Of a stretch of DNA of 9,794 bases, positions 1 through 6,726 are shown one piece after another. The notes under the pieces were generated by a model. That model did no database searches. It had not been told where the DNA came from and saw only the letters and a program-made list of their open reading frames with translations. Source of the DNA: Nitratifractor sp964650685 (GTDB lineage: Bacteria > Campylobacterota > Campylobacteria > Campylobacterales > Sulfurovaceae); assembly GCA_964650685.1 (NCBI GenBank), contig CAZYUW010000087.1:1-9794 (forward strand), read 5' to 3'. Position numbers and translations under genes: made by a program. Each line of letters begins with the position of its first letter. The first letter of the stretch is position 1.

Positions 1-164
1 AAAGGAAAACCGTTCTCTAACATATCGGCATCTATGGCGCCCAATCTGTAGGTCAGATGATGCCAGGCACCTTTGATATCGGTAAAACGCAGGTCTACGA
101 ACTCTACCTCATTATCTTCGCAAAAAGCGAAAAACTCATCAATACTGTTTACAAATTTTCCCAT
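1..164 (-). CDS. glnA: Glutamine synthetase, N-terminal part (runs off the left edge)
   Basis: This is the first 54 codons of type I glutamine synthetase, the ATP-dependent cytoplasmic enzyme that joins ammonia to glutamate. The translated N-terminus starts MGKFVNSIDEFFAFC and carries the beta-grasp signature EFVDLRFTDIKGAWHHLTY at about residues 21-39, which is highly characteristic of bacterial GlnA. The catalytic domain lies outside the window. The ATG (162-164) is preceded by a strong Shine-Dalgarno AGGAGGA (171-177, minus strand), which fixes the start. It lies 73 bases downstream of hisJ on the same strand but has its own -10 box in that gap, so it is probably transcribed independently or in addition to read-through. 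Family assignment is firm; nothing can be said about adenylylation or regulation from this part. Confidence 0.95.
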   Translation of the reverse strand, partial: MGKFVNSIDEFFAFCEDNEVEFVDLRFTDIKGAWHHLTYRLGAIDADMLENGFP

Positions 165-196
165 TCTGACTCCTCCTGAATATTGGTTGATGAAAC

Positions 197-202
197 ATTA
201 TA
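197..202 (-). promoter_or_regulatory. Candidate -10 box for glnA, with an adjacent palindrome at 209-218
   Basis: Read on the minus strand, 197-202 is a perfect TATAAT, 32 bases upstream of the glnA start codon. I see no good -35 hexamer 16-19 bases further up, which is common in Campylobacterota promoters. A perfect 10-bp palindrome TTTCCGGAAA (209-218) sits just upstream of the -10 box, where a repressor or activator could bind. The promoter is inferred from the consensus match and position only. Confidence 0.55.
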
Positions 203-237
203 GCTTAGTTTCCGGAAATATGCTATCGTCGCTTTGC

Positions 238-1017
238 CTAAAAATTGTGCAATATCATTTTTTTGTTTTTGAACGAGACCGCGTGAGTGTAGCCTGCCGA
301 ACGGGCCAGACGCACCATTTTATCCATTTCGTATCCTACATCTTCGGGTTTGTGAGCGTCCGAAGCGAATGTTATGGGTATATCTCTTTCAAATGCCATT
401 TTGAGCAGCGATGAGGAAGGGTATTGCTCCTTGACCGGTTTTCTCAATCCGGCCGAATTTATCTCGATCGCCATCGAATATGCCGCTATTTCGTCCAGAG
501 CTTCTCCGGCATAACTCTCTATAGGTTTTTTTGGGTAGTATTCGAATATTTTTATCAGGTCCAGATGTCCCACTATATCGAAAAGTCCGCTCGCGGCCAT
601 CTCTTTGATCGCGCTAAAATAGCTTTCCCATATCTCATCCGCATCTCTTCGTGCATACTCTCCGATGAATTCAGGATTGTCGAATCCCCAAGTGTCAAGA
701 AAATGTACCGAGCCTATCAGATAGTCCACATCGGCGTTCAAAACCCTCTCGTCCATGTGACCGGGCAACCAGTCCACTTCATACCCCAGTCTGATATCTA
801 TTTTGTCCGAGTATCTCCGCGCGAGACTTCTTATCTCCGATTCATAGGCTTCCATTTCGCTGAAATCCATACGGTATTCAGGATCGAAATCCATCGGAGC
901 GTGGTCGCTGAATCCAAAGATGTCAATTCCCAGCTCGACAGCTTTGAGGATATACTCTTCCGCGCTTCCTTCCGCATGCCCACATCTATATGTATGATTG
1001 TGAAGATCTGCAATCAT
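238..1017 (-). CDS. hisJ: Histidinol-phosphatase, PHP family (HisJ/HisK type)
   Basis: Predicted to hydrolyse L-histidinol phosphate to L-histidinol, the penultimate stage of histidine synthesis, in the cytoplasm. The 259-residue protein shows the full PHP metal-ligand series in order: DLHNHT (H6, H8) with H14, FSDHAP (D38, H39), GYEVDW (E80), SVHFLD (H105), GHLDLI (H151) and ASDAHKPEDVG (D220, H222). Length and the start MIADLHNHTYRCGHAEGS are typical of the HisJ subfamily. The ATG overlaps the stop of the upstream deacetylase gene as ATGA (1014-1017), and GGGAG precedes it, so translation is probably coupled. No other his genes are in the window. Another PHP phosphoesterase specificity is possible, but the HisJ subfamily match is good. 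Confidence 0.85.
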   Translation of the reverse strand: MIADLHNHTYRCGHAEGSAEEYILKAVELGIDIFGFSDHAPMDFDPEYRMDFSEMEAYESEIRSLARRYSDKIDIRLGYEVDWLPGHMDERVLNADVDYLIGSVHFLDTWGFDNPEFIGEYARRDADEIWESYFSAIKEMAASGLFDIVGHLDLIKIFEYYPKKPIESYAGEALDEIAAYSMAIEINSAGLRKPVKEQYPSSSLLKMAFERDIPITFASDAHKPEDVGYEMDKMVRLARSAGYTHAVSFKNKKMILHNF

Positions 1018-1940
1018 GGAGACTCCCTGTTTTTTTTGCTCTCAGGTTGAATATTCAGTATAGATTCCACTTTTTTTACAACCCCTTTTTCTATCAGTCG
1101 CAACAGTATATCGATACCGACTGTTTCATTGCCGTTTCCATGAACCAGCACGATGGAGCCGTTGTGGATATTTTCACCTTTTGCCAGCCAGGTATCGCTT
1201 CCAATCGTCACAAGCCCCAGACCGGATACGGTCTCTATAGAGGCTCGATCTGAAACGAGACCGGGAAATCTGAAAAATATGGATGGCGTATCTCCCCGTT
1301 CGATTAGAGTTGTCTCCAGTTCCAGTATATCTTCTGTCAGATTCTCTTCAGGGGAGAGAACGAAATTGGCTCTGAGTGGCATTCCGGGATGATAGTGGTG
1401 GTATGCCGTGTGGTTTCCCCAGACTATGGATAGATTTCCATCTATGTTCATTCTCTCTAACTCCCTCATCGAATCAAGATGTTTTTCTATCCATCTTTTT
1501 GTCACAAATATCGTCAGAGCTACCGGTTTCGACAGTTTCAGCGGCAAATATCTGTACAGTCTTCCTTCGTAGCCGTTTTTTGACGACGGGCACAGATCGG
1601 TGGTCAGGTAGATACCGTTTTTACCCTTGGTGATACCATCGTTCTGCAGCGGATACGGATAATCGGAAGAGTGTTGCAGTATTTCGAGATATCTGGAGTC
1701 TTTACAGGTATGTAAAGAAGCACTTTGCGGCAAGGGAACGATATGGGTTTTCAAGCTCTTCGTATCTACCACCAGACCCATAGAGCGATTAGAGTCGACA
1801 AAAGTTCGAATCAGAGCGAACTCACCGCCATTTTTACCTTCAAAACATGAAAAAACAGCTTTGTACTCCGTTATGGCGCCACCAAAACATATCGATATGA
1901 ACAGCCATGTTGTCGCAAATATGTATTTCGCATATCTCAT
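1014..1940 (-). CDS. Exported polysaccharide-deacetylase-like protein (NodB fold, DLC variant)
   Basis: A 308-residue protein with a signal peptide or membrane anchor at the N-terminus (basic RYAK, then a hydrophobic run at about 6-21), so it probably acts in the periplasm. Residues about 110-275 follow the NodB deacetylase order: motif 1 YLTTDLCPS (D115; the usual TFDDGP is replaced by a D-L-C form known in a subgroup of bacterial deacetylases), GYEG then ALTIFVTKRWIEKH (141-154), motif 2 GNHTAYHHYH (H178, H182), motif 3 FFRFPG (222-227) and a late SIVLVHGN (H267). The N-terminal 80-100 residues match nothing I recognise. The ATG at 1938-1940 was chosen because the signal peptide follows directly; the frame is open further upstream but reads as non-coding. 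The Shine-Dalgarno is poor: the nearest GGTGAG is too far from the ATG. Substrate unknown: peptidoglycan, a surface glycan or another N-acyl sugar. It overlaps hisJ by four bases. Confidence 0.72.
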   Translation of the reverse strand: MRYAKYIFATTWLFISICFGGAITEYKAVFSCFEGKNGGEFALIRTFVDSNRSMGLVVDTKSLKTHIVPLPQSASLHTCKDSRYLEILQHSSDYPYPLQNDGITKGKNGIYLTTDLCPSSKNGYEGRLYRYLPLKLSKPVALTIFVTKRWIEKHLDSMRELERMNIDGNLSIVWGNHTAYHHYHPGMPLRANFVLSPEENLTEDILELETTLIERGDTPSIFFRFPGLVSDRASIETVSGLGLVTIGSDTWLAKGENIHNGSIVLVHGNGNETVGIDILLRLIEKGVVKKVESILNIQPESKKNRESP

Positions 1941-1981
1941 GCAAAAAGTGTACCCAAACTCACCTTTACCCCCTTTAGTGT

Positions 1982-2009
1982 AAAATATCTTCCAAACACA
2001 CGAACACAA
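1982..2009 (-). promoter_or_regulatory. Candidate promoter for the deacetylase-hisJ pair
   Basis: On the minus strand TTGTGT (2004-2009) and TATTTT (1982-1987) are separated by 16 bases, placing a start point about 35 bases before the deacetylase ATG. This is a loose consensus match in an AT-rich stretch. The same stretch on the plus strand (TAAAAT, 1981-1986) could equally serve as a -10 for the divergent operon. Confidence 0.3.
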
Positions 2010-2037
2010 CGATGCTCGAACAGGATTCTCCGGATTG

Positions 2038-2060
2038 TATCCTCCTCGATGCGGAGGGTA
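2038..2060. promoter_or_regulatory. Hairpin in the leader of the plus-strand operon
   Basis: TATCCTCC (2038-2045) and GGAGGGTA (2053-2060) form an 8-bp stem, with one T-G wobble on the plus strand, around a 7-base loop. It lies 54 bases before the U32 start codon. It lacks a following T-run on either strand, so it is not a standard intrinsic terminator. It may be a leader structure or operator, or chance. Confidence 0.3.
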
Positions 2061-2114
2061 TTGCGGAGCAGCCCTGTCCATATCGATCTATGCTGTTCGT
2101 CACAAAGGAAAAAA

Positions 2115-3464
2115 ATGTCTCGTTTCGTAGAGCTTCTCTCTCCGGCGGGCAATCCGGAAAAACTGAAATTGGCGCTTGCGTATGGAGCGGATGCCGTATA
2201 TGGTGGTCCAAGCAGTTTTTCTCTAAGGATTCGTTCGGGCAAAGAGTTCGATGATGAGAGTTTTGCGGAAGCGGTTTCCTATGTCCATCGACAGGGCAAG
2301 AAGATATACTGTACCGTAAACGGTTTTCCATTCAATTCTCAGCTTGGATCCTACGAAAGACATATATCCAAAATGGCAGAGCTGAAACCAGACGCCTTTA
2401 TAGTCGCTTCTCCGGGAGTGGTGCGCATGGCGCGTAAAATCGCTCCAGATATCCCTGTGCATCTTTCGACGCAGGCCAATGTCATGAATGTGTACGATGC
2501 TCAGGTATATTACGATATGGGTGTCAGCAGGATCATAGCCGCGCGGGAGATCAGCCTGAAAGATCTAGAGGCGATCAAGAACGCTCTGCCGGACCTTGAG
2601 CTGGAGATCTTCGTGCATGGAGCGATGTGTTTTGCCTACAGCGGCAGATGTCTAATTTCGGCATTACAGACGGGGAGGGTTCCCAACAGGGGGAGTTGTG
2701 CCAATGATTGCAGATTTCCTTACGAGATATACGCCCACAATCCAGAGAGCGGTACGACATTCAGGCTCGAAGAGGAGAGTGAGGTGGGAACATATATCAT
2801 GAATGCCAAAGATATGAATCTTGCTTCTCATATCGATGAAATTTTGAGCAGCGGAGTCGTGGATTCTCTCAAGATAGAAGGAAGAACGAAATCTCCATAC
2901 TATACCGCGATAGTCACCAGAGCTTACAGGGAAGCGATCGATGACTACGAGAGTGGAAATTTTGATTCACGGAAATACCAAAAAGAGCTGGAGACCACAC
3001 AAAACAGAGGTTTTACCGATGCGTATCTCATTTCGAGACCTTTCGAAAGAAACGATACACAATCTACCGGTTTCACGATACGGGATGGTACCCATCAGGT
3101 CGCCGCGATGGTGAACGAAGATGGACTTTCATGGAGATGCAAAGACAAAACTTGTGTCGGGGATATCGTCGAGATCGTTTTGCCGGTTGGTGCCGTTCTC
3201 GACGAAATGGAAAACGAATATGGAAAAATAGAGCTTGGCGATGACGGAAAATGGAGACTGCATATCTACAAGATTGTTTCCAAAAGCGGCAAAGAGTTTG
3301 AATGTATCCATAGTGGAGATTTAAATGATATAATACTCCCTGCAAAATTTCCTGGATATACGATTTTGCGCAGAGGGATCGATGAGGCCAGGACAAAGAA
3401 AGGTCTTGTAACGGAGTGCTCCGCTCATCAGCGTTATACACCAAAAGGCGCGGAAAAAGCGTAA
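2115..3464 (+). CDS. trhP: Peptidase U32 family protein, TrhP/YegQ type (PrtC homologue)
   Basis: A 449-residue member of the U32 family. Homologues in Escherichia coli (YegQ/TrhP) act with prephenate in 5-hydroxyuridine formation at tRNA position 34, and the Helicobacter homologue was historically labelled collagenase PrtC. A tRNA-modification role is more likely here than proteolysis. Visible features: N-terminal LLSPAGNPEKLKLALAYGAD (8-27) of the TIM-barrel-like domain, then the U32 signature EIFVHGAMCFAYSGRCLIS (164-182), with C172, C179, C195 and C199 as candidate iron-sulfur ligands, then SLKIEGRTKSPYY (251-263). The last 120 residues form a separate C-terminal domain. The start at 2115 has AAGGAA at 2105-2110 and the family-typical N-terminus; the frame is open upstream but that part is not conserved-looking. 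It heads a long plus-strand operon divergent from the deacetylase gene. Confidence 0.88.
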   Translation: MSRFVELLSPAGNPEKLKLALAYGADAVYGGPSSFSLRIRSGKEFDDESFAEAVSYVHRQGKKIYCTVNGFPFNSQLGSYERHISKMAELKPDAFIVASPGVVRMARKIAPDIPVHLSTQANVMNVYDAQVYYDMGVSRIIAAREISLKDLEAIKNALPDLELEIFVHGAMCFAYSGRCLISALQTGRVPNRGSCANDCRFPYEIYAHNPESGTTFRLEEESEVGTYIMNAKDMNLASHIDEILSSGVVDSLKIEGRTKSPYYTAIVTRAYREAIDDYESGNFDSRKYQKELETTQNRGFTDAYLISRPFERNDTQSTGFTIRDGTHQVAAMVNEDGLSWRCKDKTCVGDIVEIVLPVGAVLDEMENEYGKIELGDDGKWRLHIYKIVSKSGKEFECIHSGDLNDIILPAKFPGYTILRRGIDEARTKKGLVTECSAHQRYTPKGAEKA

Positions 3465-3524
3465 GTCTCGATCGATGGCCGGAGCGTAACTATAGAAGAA
3501 CCTTTTGGTCTGCAAGGAGAAGAC

Positions 3525-4019
3525 ATGAAATTTGTATCAATAATCATCGGCAGCAAGAGCGATTATGAAGTGATGAAAGAGTGCGCGGAAACTCTGAAAA
3601 AATTCGGTGTCGCGTATGAGATAATCATCTCTTCGGCGCACAGGTCTCCGGAAAGAACAAAGAGTTATATCGCCGAAGCCGAAAAGAAGGGTTCACAGGT
3701 GTTTATCGCGGCGGCCGGTATGGCTGCCCATCTGGCCGGCGCGGTTGCCGCGGCTACGACCAAACCCGTCATAGGCGTTCCGATGGCGAGCGGAGAGCTC
3801 AGGGGAGAAGACGCCCTGCTTAGTACCGTCATGATGCCTGCCGGCATGCCGGTCGGTACGGTGGCTATAGGAAAGGCCGGCGCGGTCAACGCGGCATATA
3901 TGGCTATACAGATATTGGCATTGAGTGATGATGAGTTGAAGGTCAAATTGCAGGAAGATCGCATAAGCAAAGCGAAAAAAGTTGAACTCGACAGCAAAGA
4001 GATCGAAGTGATTCTTTGA
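3525..4019 (+). CDS. purE: N5-carboxyaminoimidazole ribonucleotide mutase
   Basis: Class I PurE, which converts N5-CAIR to CAIR in de novo purine synthesis and forms a cytoplasmic homo-octamer. The 164-residue length is standard. Diagnostic motifs are IIGSKSDYEVM (8-18; phosphate-binding S10 and D13), ISSAHRSPERT (35-45; catalytic H39) and AAAGMAAHLAGAVAA (62-76; H69), followed by PVIGVPM (81-87). The ATG follows AAGGAGA at 3514-3520. The gene lies 60 bases after the U32 gene and 29 bases before the glutaredoxin. The partner purK, which class I PurE needs, is not in the window. Confidence 0.97.
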   Translation: MKFVSIIIGSKSDYEVMKECAETLKKFGVAYEIIISSAHRSPERTKSYIAEAEKKGSQVFIAAAGMAAHLAGAVAAATTKPVIGVPMASGELRGEDALLSTVMMPAGMPVGTVAIGKAGAVNAAYMAIQILALSDDELKVKLQEDRISKAKKVELDSKEIEVIL

Positions 4020-4048
4020 GAAAAAAGTTCGATTCAGGGAGGTTTCGT

Positions 4049-4303
4049 ATGTCAGAAGATAGAAAAAGACAAAAAACCGTGATACTTTTTACAGGACCAG
4101 GTTGTGTCTGGTGCACAAGGGCCAAAAACTATTTTCGTCAAAACAAAGTGAGATTCAAAGAGATAGATATCTCAAAAGATCGCAAAGCTGCAAAAGATTG
4201 TGAGAGACACGGATGCAGAGGTGTTCCGGCGGTACTGATAGGATCGCAGTGGATTTGCGGATTCGATCAGGCCAGGATAGATAAACTGCTCGATTTGAAA
4301 TAG
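4049..4303 (+). CDS. Glutaredoxin-like small thiol-disulfide protein (CVWC)
   Basis: An 84-residue single-domain thioredoxin-fold protein. Features: beta-strand TVILFTGP, redox motif C19-V-W-C22, FKEIDISKD (36-44), the cis-proline turn GVPAV (58-62; P60) and IGSQWICGFD (64-73), where the usual glutathione-contacting GG/GFD turn is reduced to GFD. It could be a dithiol glutaredoxin or a NrdH-like redoxin; the partner cannot be read from sequence. Two extra cysteines (C51, C56) lie before the cis-proline and C70 after it. I chose ATG 4049 over an in-frame ATG at 4016 because AGGGAGG (4036-4042) sits six bases before it and the extra 11 residues would overlap purE and look non-conserved. It is placed between purE and glyQ, 18 bases before glyQ. 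Confidence 0.85.
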   Translation: MSEDRKRQKTVILFTGPGCVWCTRAKNYFRQNKVRFKEIDISKDRKAAKDCERHGCRGVPAVLIGSQWICGFDQARIDKLLDLK

Positions 4304-4321
4304 CGTTAAATAAGGATATGT

Positions 4322-5209
4322 ATGTTGACTTTTTCCGACCTTCTGCTCAAACTTCAGCAATTTTGGGCGGAGCAGGGTTGTACTATCGTTCAGCCCTATG
4401 ATCTTCCCGCAGGCGCGGGCACTTTTCATCCTGCCACTTTGCTGCGCTCTTTGGACTCCACTCCATGGGCAAGCGCTTATGTGGCTCCGTCCCGCCGTCC
4501 GACTGATGGAAGATATGGTGAAAACCCCAATCGTTTGGGTGCGTACTATCAGTTTCAGGTTCTTATCAAGCCATCCCCGGACAATATACAGAATCTCTAT
4601 CTGAAGTCACTGGAGTATCTGGGGCTCGATCTGATGGAGCACGATATCAGGTTTGTCGAAGACAACTGGGAGTCACCCACTCTGGGCGCGTGGGGGCTTG
4701 GATGGGAGGTTTGGCTCGATGGTATGGAGGTTACTCAGTTTACATATTTCCAACAGGTGGGAGGCATAGTGTGTGATCCGGTGGCTGTCGAAATCACATA
4801 TGGAACAGAGAGGTTGGCCATGTATCTGCAGGGAGTCGAATCGGTATTCGATATCGTTTGGAATCGAAACGGAAATCAGGTCGTTACCTATGCGGATGTT
4901 CACAGAGAGGGAGAGTTCGAATTCAGCAAATACCATTTCGAAATAGCCGATACCGGAAAACTCTTTTCCCATTTTGACGATGCGGCATCGGAGTGTAAAG
5001 CCTGCCTGGATGCCGGTCTCCCCCTGCCGGCTTACGATCAATGCATGATCGCTTCACATCTGTTCAATATACTCGACGCGAGAAAAGCGATTTCACAGGC
5101 TCAAAGACAAAACTATATCCTAAAAATAAGGGATCTGTCCAAAGGGTGCGCGCAGTTATACAAAGAGCAGGAGTGTGAACGCCTGAAGCGTACAAGAGGA
5201 GAGTCGTAA
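4322..5209 (+). CDS. glyQ: Glycine-tRNA ligase, alpha subunit
   Basis: The catalytic alpha chain of the alpha2-beta2 glycyl-tRNA synthetase, charging tRNA-Gly in the cytoplasm. The 295-residue length is family-typical. Visible: N-terminal LTFSDLLLKLQQFWAEQGC and QPYDLPAGAGTFHPAT (24-39), class II motif 2 region AYVAPSRRPTDGRYGENPNR (52-71), EDNWESPTLGAWGLGWEVW (113-131), and motif 3 AVEITYGTERLAMYLQG (155-171; GTER 161-164). The C-terminus ends with the usual helical ARKAISQAQRQNYILKIRDL. The start follows AAGGAT (4312-4317). glyS is absent here; it is often unlinked from glyQ in Campylobacterota, as I recall. A 19-base spacer leads to the Nif3-like gene. Confidence 0.98.
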   Translation: MLTFSDLLLKLQQFWAEQGCTIVQPYDLPAGAGTFHPATLLRSLDSTPWASAYVAPSRRPTDGRYGENPNRLGAYYQFQVLIKPSPDNIQNLYLKSLEYLGLDLMEHDIRFVEDNWESPTLGAWGLGWEVWLDGMEVTQFTYFQQVGGIVCDPVAVEITYGTERLAMYLQGVESVFDIVWNRNGNQVVTYADVHREGEFEFSKYHFEIADTGKLFSHFDDAASECKACLDAGLPLPAYDQCMIASHLFNILDARKAISQAQRQNYILKIRDLSKGCAQLYKEQECERLKRTRGES

Positions 5210-5228
5210 ATCGAAAAAAAGGAGCAGT

Positions 5229-5948
5229 GTGAGAATAGAGGAGATATATGGGTTGCTTGATGAGATAAGTCCATTCGAGCTTCAGGAGCCGTGGGACAAC
5301 AGCGGTCTGCAGGTAGGGGATCCCAAAAGAGAGGTAGACAGAATAGTTTTGTCTCTCGATCTGGATGAAAAGATAGTCGATGAGAGTGAGAGCAATACTC
5401 TTTTTGTAGTGCACCACCCTCTTATATTCGGCAAGCTGGATAGTCTGGATTTCTCCAGATATCCGTCGAATCTCATTGAAAAACTCATTCTGAAAAGAGA
5501 TTCGGTAATAGCGATGCATACCAATTTTGACAAGACCCATTTGAACAGATATGTTTTCGAAAATATATTGGGTTTCGATCTGTTCGATGAAAACGGATTT
5601 ATCTGTCGGGCGAAAGGTTCGTGGAACGCAGATGAGATTTTATCCCGGATAGCGGATAGACTCGATATGAAATCTCCAAGATTTGTCAACAAAAAAAAGA
5701 AGATCGAAACGGTAGCCTTTGTCAGCGGAGCCGGAGCTTCCATGATGGACGAGGTCGACGCGGACTGTTTTTTGACCGGAGATATCAAATACCACGATGC
5801 CGTCAAAGCCAAATCACAGGATATGATGCTGGTTGATGTGGGGCACTGGGAGAGTGAGCGCTTCTTTCCGGAAGTGATATATCCTGTATTGAAAAAAATA
5901 CGGATTTCGGTTATAATCACGCCATTTGAAAGTCCGTTTGCTTCATAA
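5229..5948 (+). CDS. Nif3-like dinuclear metal centre protein (YbgI/YqfO family)
   Basis: A 239-residue member of the NIF3/DUF34 family, toroidal hexamers with a two-metal site in each subunit and no agreed enzyme activity; annotations as GTP cyclohydrolase I type 2 are unproven. Metal-site motifs are present: PWDNSGLQVGDP (21-32), FVVHHPLIFG (59-68; H62, H63), MHTNFDKTH (96-104; H97, D101), FLTGDIKYHDAVKA (181-194) and VDVGHWESERF (202-212; H206, E210). It is the short YbgI-like form without the inserted middle domain of YqfO. The start is GTG, supported by AAAAGGAG just upstream and by the family N-terminus. An eight-A run (5691-5698) in the coding region is a possible slippage site. Its neighbours are glyQ and the zinc-ribbon gene, an order shared with Helicobacter as I recall. 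Confidence 0.9.
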   Translation: MRIEEIYGLLDEISPFELQEPWDNSGLQVGDPKREVDRIVLSLDLDEKIVDESESNTLFVVHHPLIFGKLDSLDFSRYPSNLIEKLILKRDSVIAMHTNFDKTHLNRYVFENILGFDLFDENGFICRAKGSWNADEILSRIADRLDMKSPRFVNKKKKIETVAFVSGAGASMMDEVDADCFLTGDIKYHDAVKAKSQDMMLVDVGHWESERFFPEVIYPVLKKIRISVIITPFESPFAS

Positions 5949-5998
5949 TGAGAATGGAACACCGGTGGGTGTTTACTGCCTGCCTAAAAGGATAGCAA

Positions 5999-6721
5999 TT
6001 GAACAAATATGTCAAAGAGTTGGTGACTCTTTCCGATACCGACAAAAAACTCGATAGTTTTATACCTCGTATAGACGCCGTACAGTCCAAAATCGACAAA
6101 GAGCAAAAAAGAGTTGATTCCGTCGAAACTAAGATAGATGCACTGAAAAAACATATAGAAGAGAACGAGAGTAAAATTTCGACATACGAAGAGCAGATCA
6201 AGGCACTTGGTGATCAGCTTCAGTCGATCCAGAGAAAAACCGCCGAGATTTCCACGGAAAAAGAGATGAAGGCACTCTCTCTGGAGGAGGAGATAGCCAA
6301 AGAGAAGATGACTTTCGCAAACGAAGAGATAGCGAGGCTGGACAAGGCCAACTCCATAAAAAAAGAGGATCTCCAGGAGCTGGAGGAGAAGGTTGTCGAG
6401 TTGAGAGAAGCGGTTGAAAGAGTCAAAGAGGAGTCCAAAGAGGAGCTCGAAAACATAGAGAAAGAGAAAGAGATCCTGTATAAAGAGCGTGAGCAGATCG
6501 TCATAAAAATGGACCAAAAGATACTCTCGTTCTATGAAAAGATCCGCAAATGGGCTGGAAACACAGCGGTAGTACAGGTGAAGAAGCAGGCATGCTATGG
6601 ATGCTATCTGAAAATCAGCGACAAGACATATTCGGATGTCATTAGAGGAGAAGAGATAGTGACATGCCCCCACTGTGGAAGAATACTCTATCTCGAAGAA
6701 GCAATAAATCAGCAGGCATGA
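5999..6721 (+). CDS. Coiled-coil C4 zinc-ribbon protein (CT398/HP0958 FlgZ type)
   Basis: A 240-residue protein with two parts. Residues about 10-185 are charged heptad-rich helix, predicted to be a long antiparallel coiled coil. Residues about 195-232 form a C4 zinc ribbon, C199-x2-C202 and C223-x2-C226, ending in CPHCGRILY. This matches the HP0958 family; in Helicobacter pylori that protein stabilises RpoN and binds flaA mRNA, linking it to flagellar control. Orthology here rests on the domain layout and on the neighbours Nif3-like and waaA. The TTG start is the only one compatible with the frame: a TAG at 5993-5995 closes it upstream, and AAAGGAT (5987-5993) precedes it. Its stop overlaps an ATG as ATGA at 6718-6721, just before waaA. 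No motility gene is visible in the window. Confidence 0.88.
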   Translation: MNKYVKELVTLSDTDKKLDSFIPRIDAVQSKIDKEQKRVDSVETKIDALKKHIEENESKISTYEEQIKALGDQLQSIQRKTAEISTEKEMKALSLEEEIAKEKMTFANEEIARLDKANSIKKEDLQELEEKVVELREAVERVKEESKEELENIEKEKEILYKEREQIVIKMDQKILSFYEKIRKWAGNTAVVQVKKQACYGCYLKISDKTYSDVIRGEEIVTCPHCGRILYLEEAINQQA

Positions 6722-6726
6722 TGTAG

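Noticed and set aside
165..237. Sigma-54 promoter for glnA
   Set aside because: GG and GC elements with the required ten-base separation are not present; a TATAAT box is.
424..1050. Plus-strand open frame of 208 codons over hisJ
   Set aside because: The minus-strand hisJ has a complete set of metal-binding motifs here; the plus frame has none.
5691..5698. Eight-A run in the Nif3-like gene as a phase-variation switch
   Set aside because: The frame is intact through it, it encodes a Lys stretch, and short A runs are common in this composition; no evidence of switching.
5282..5962. Long minus-strand open frame (226 codons) opposite the Nif3-like gene
   Set aside because: Ser-rich low-complexity translation antisense to a clear family member; no recognisable domain.
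5984..6673. Long minus-strand open frame (229 codons) opposite the zinc-ribbon gene
   Set aside because: It is the antisense shadow of the charged coiled-coil gene: Leu/Phe-rich translation, no Shine-Dalgarno and no family resemblance.
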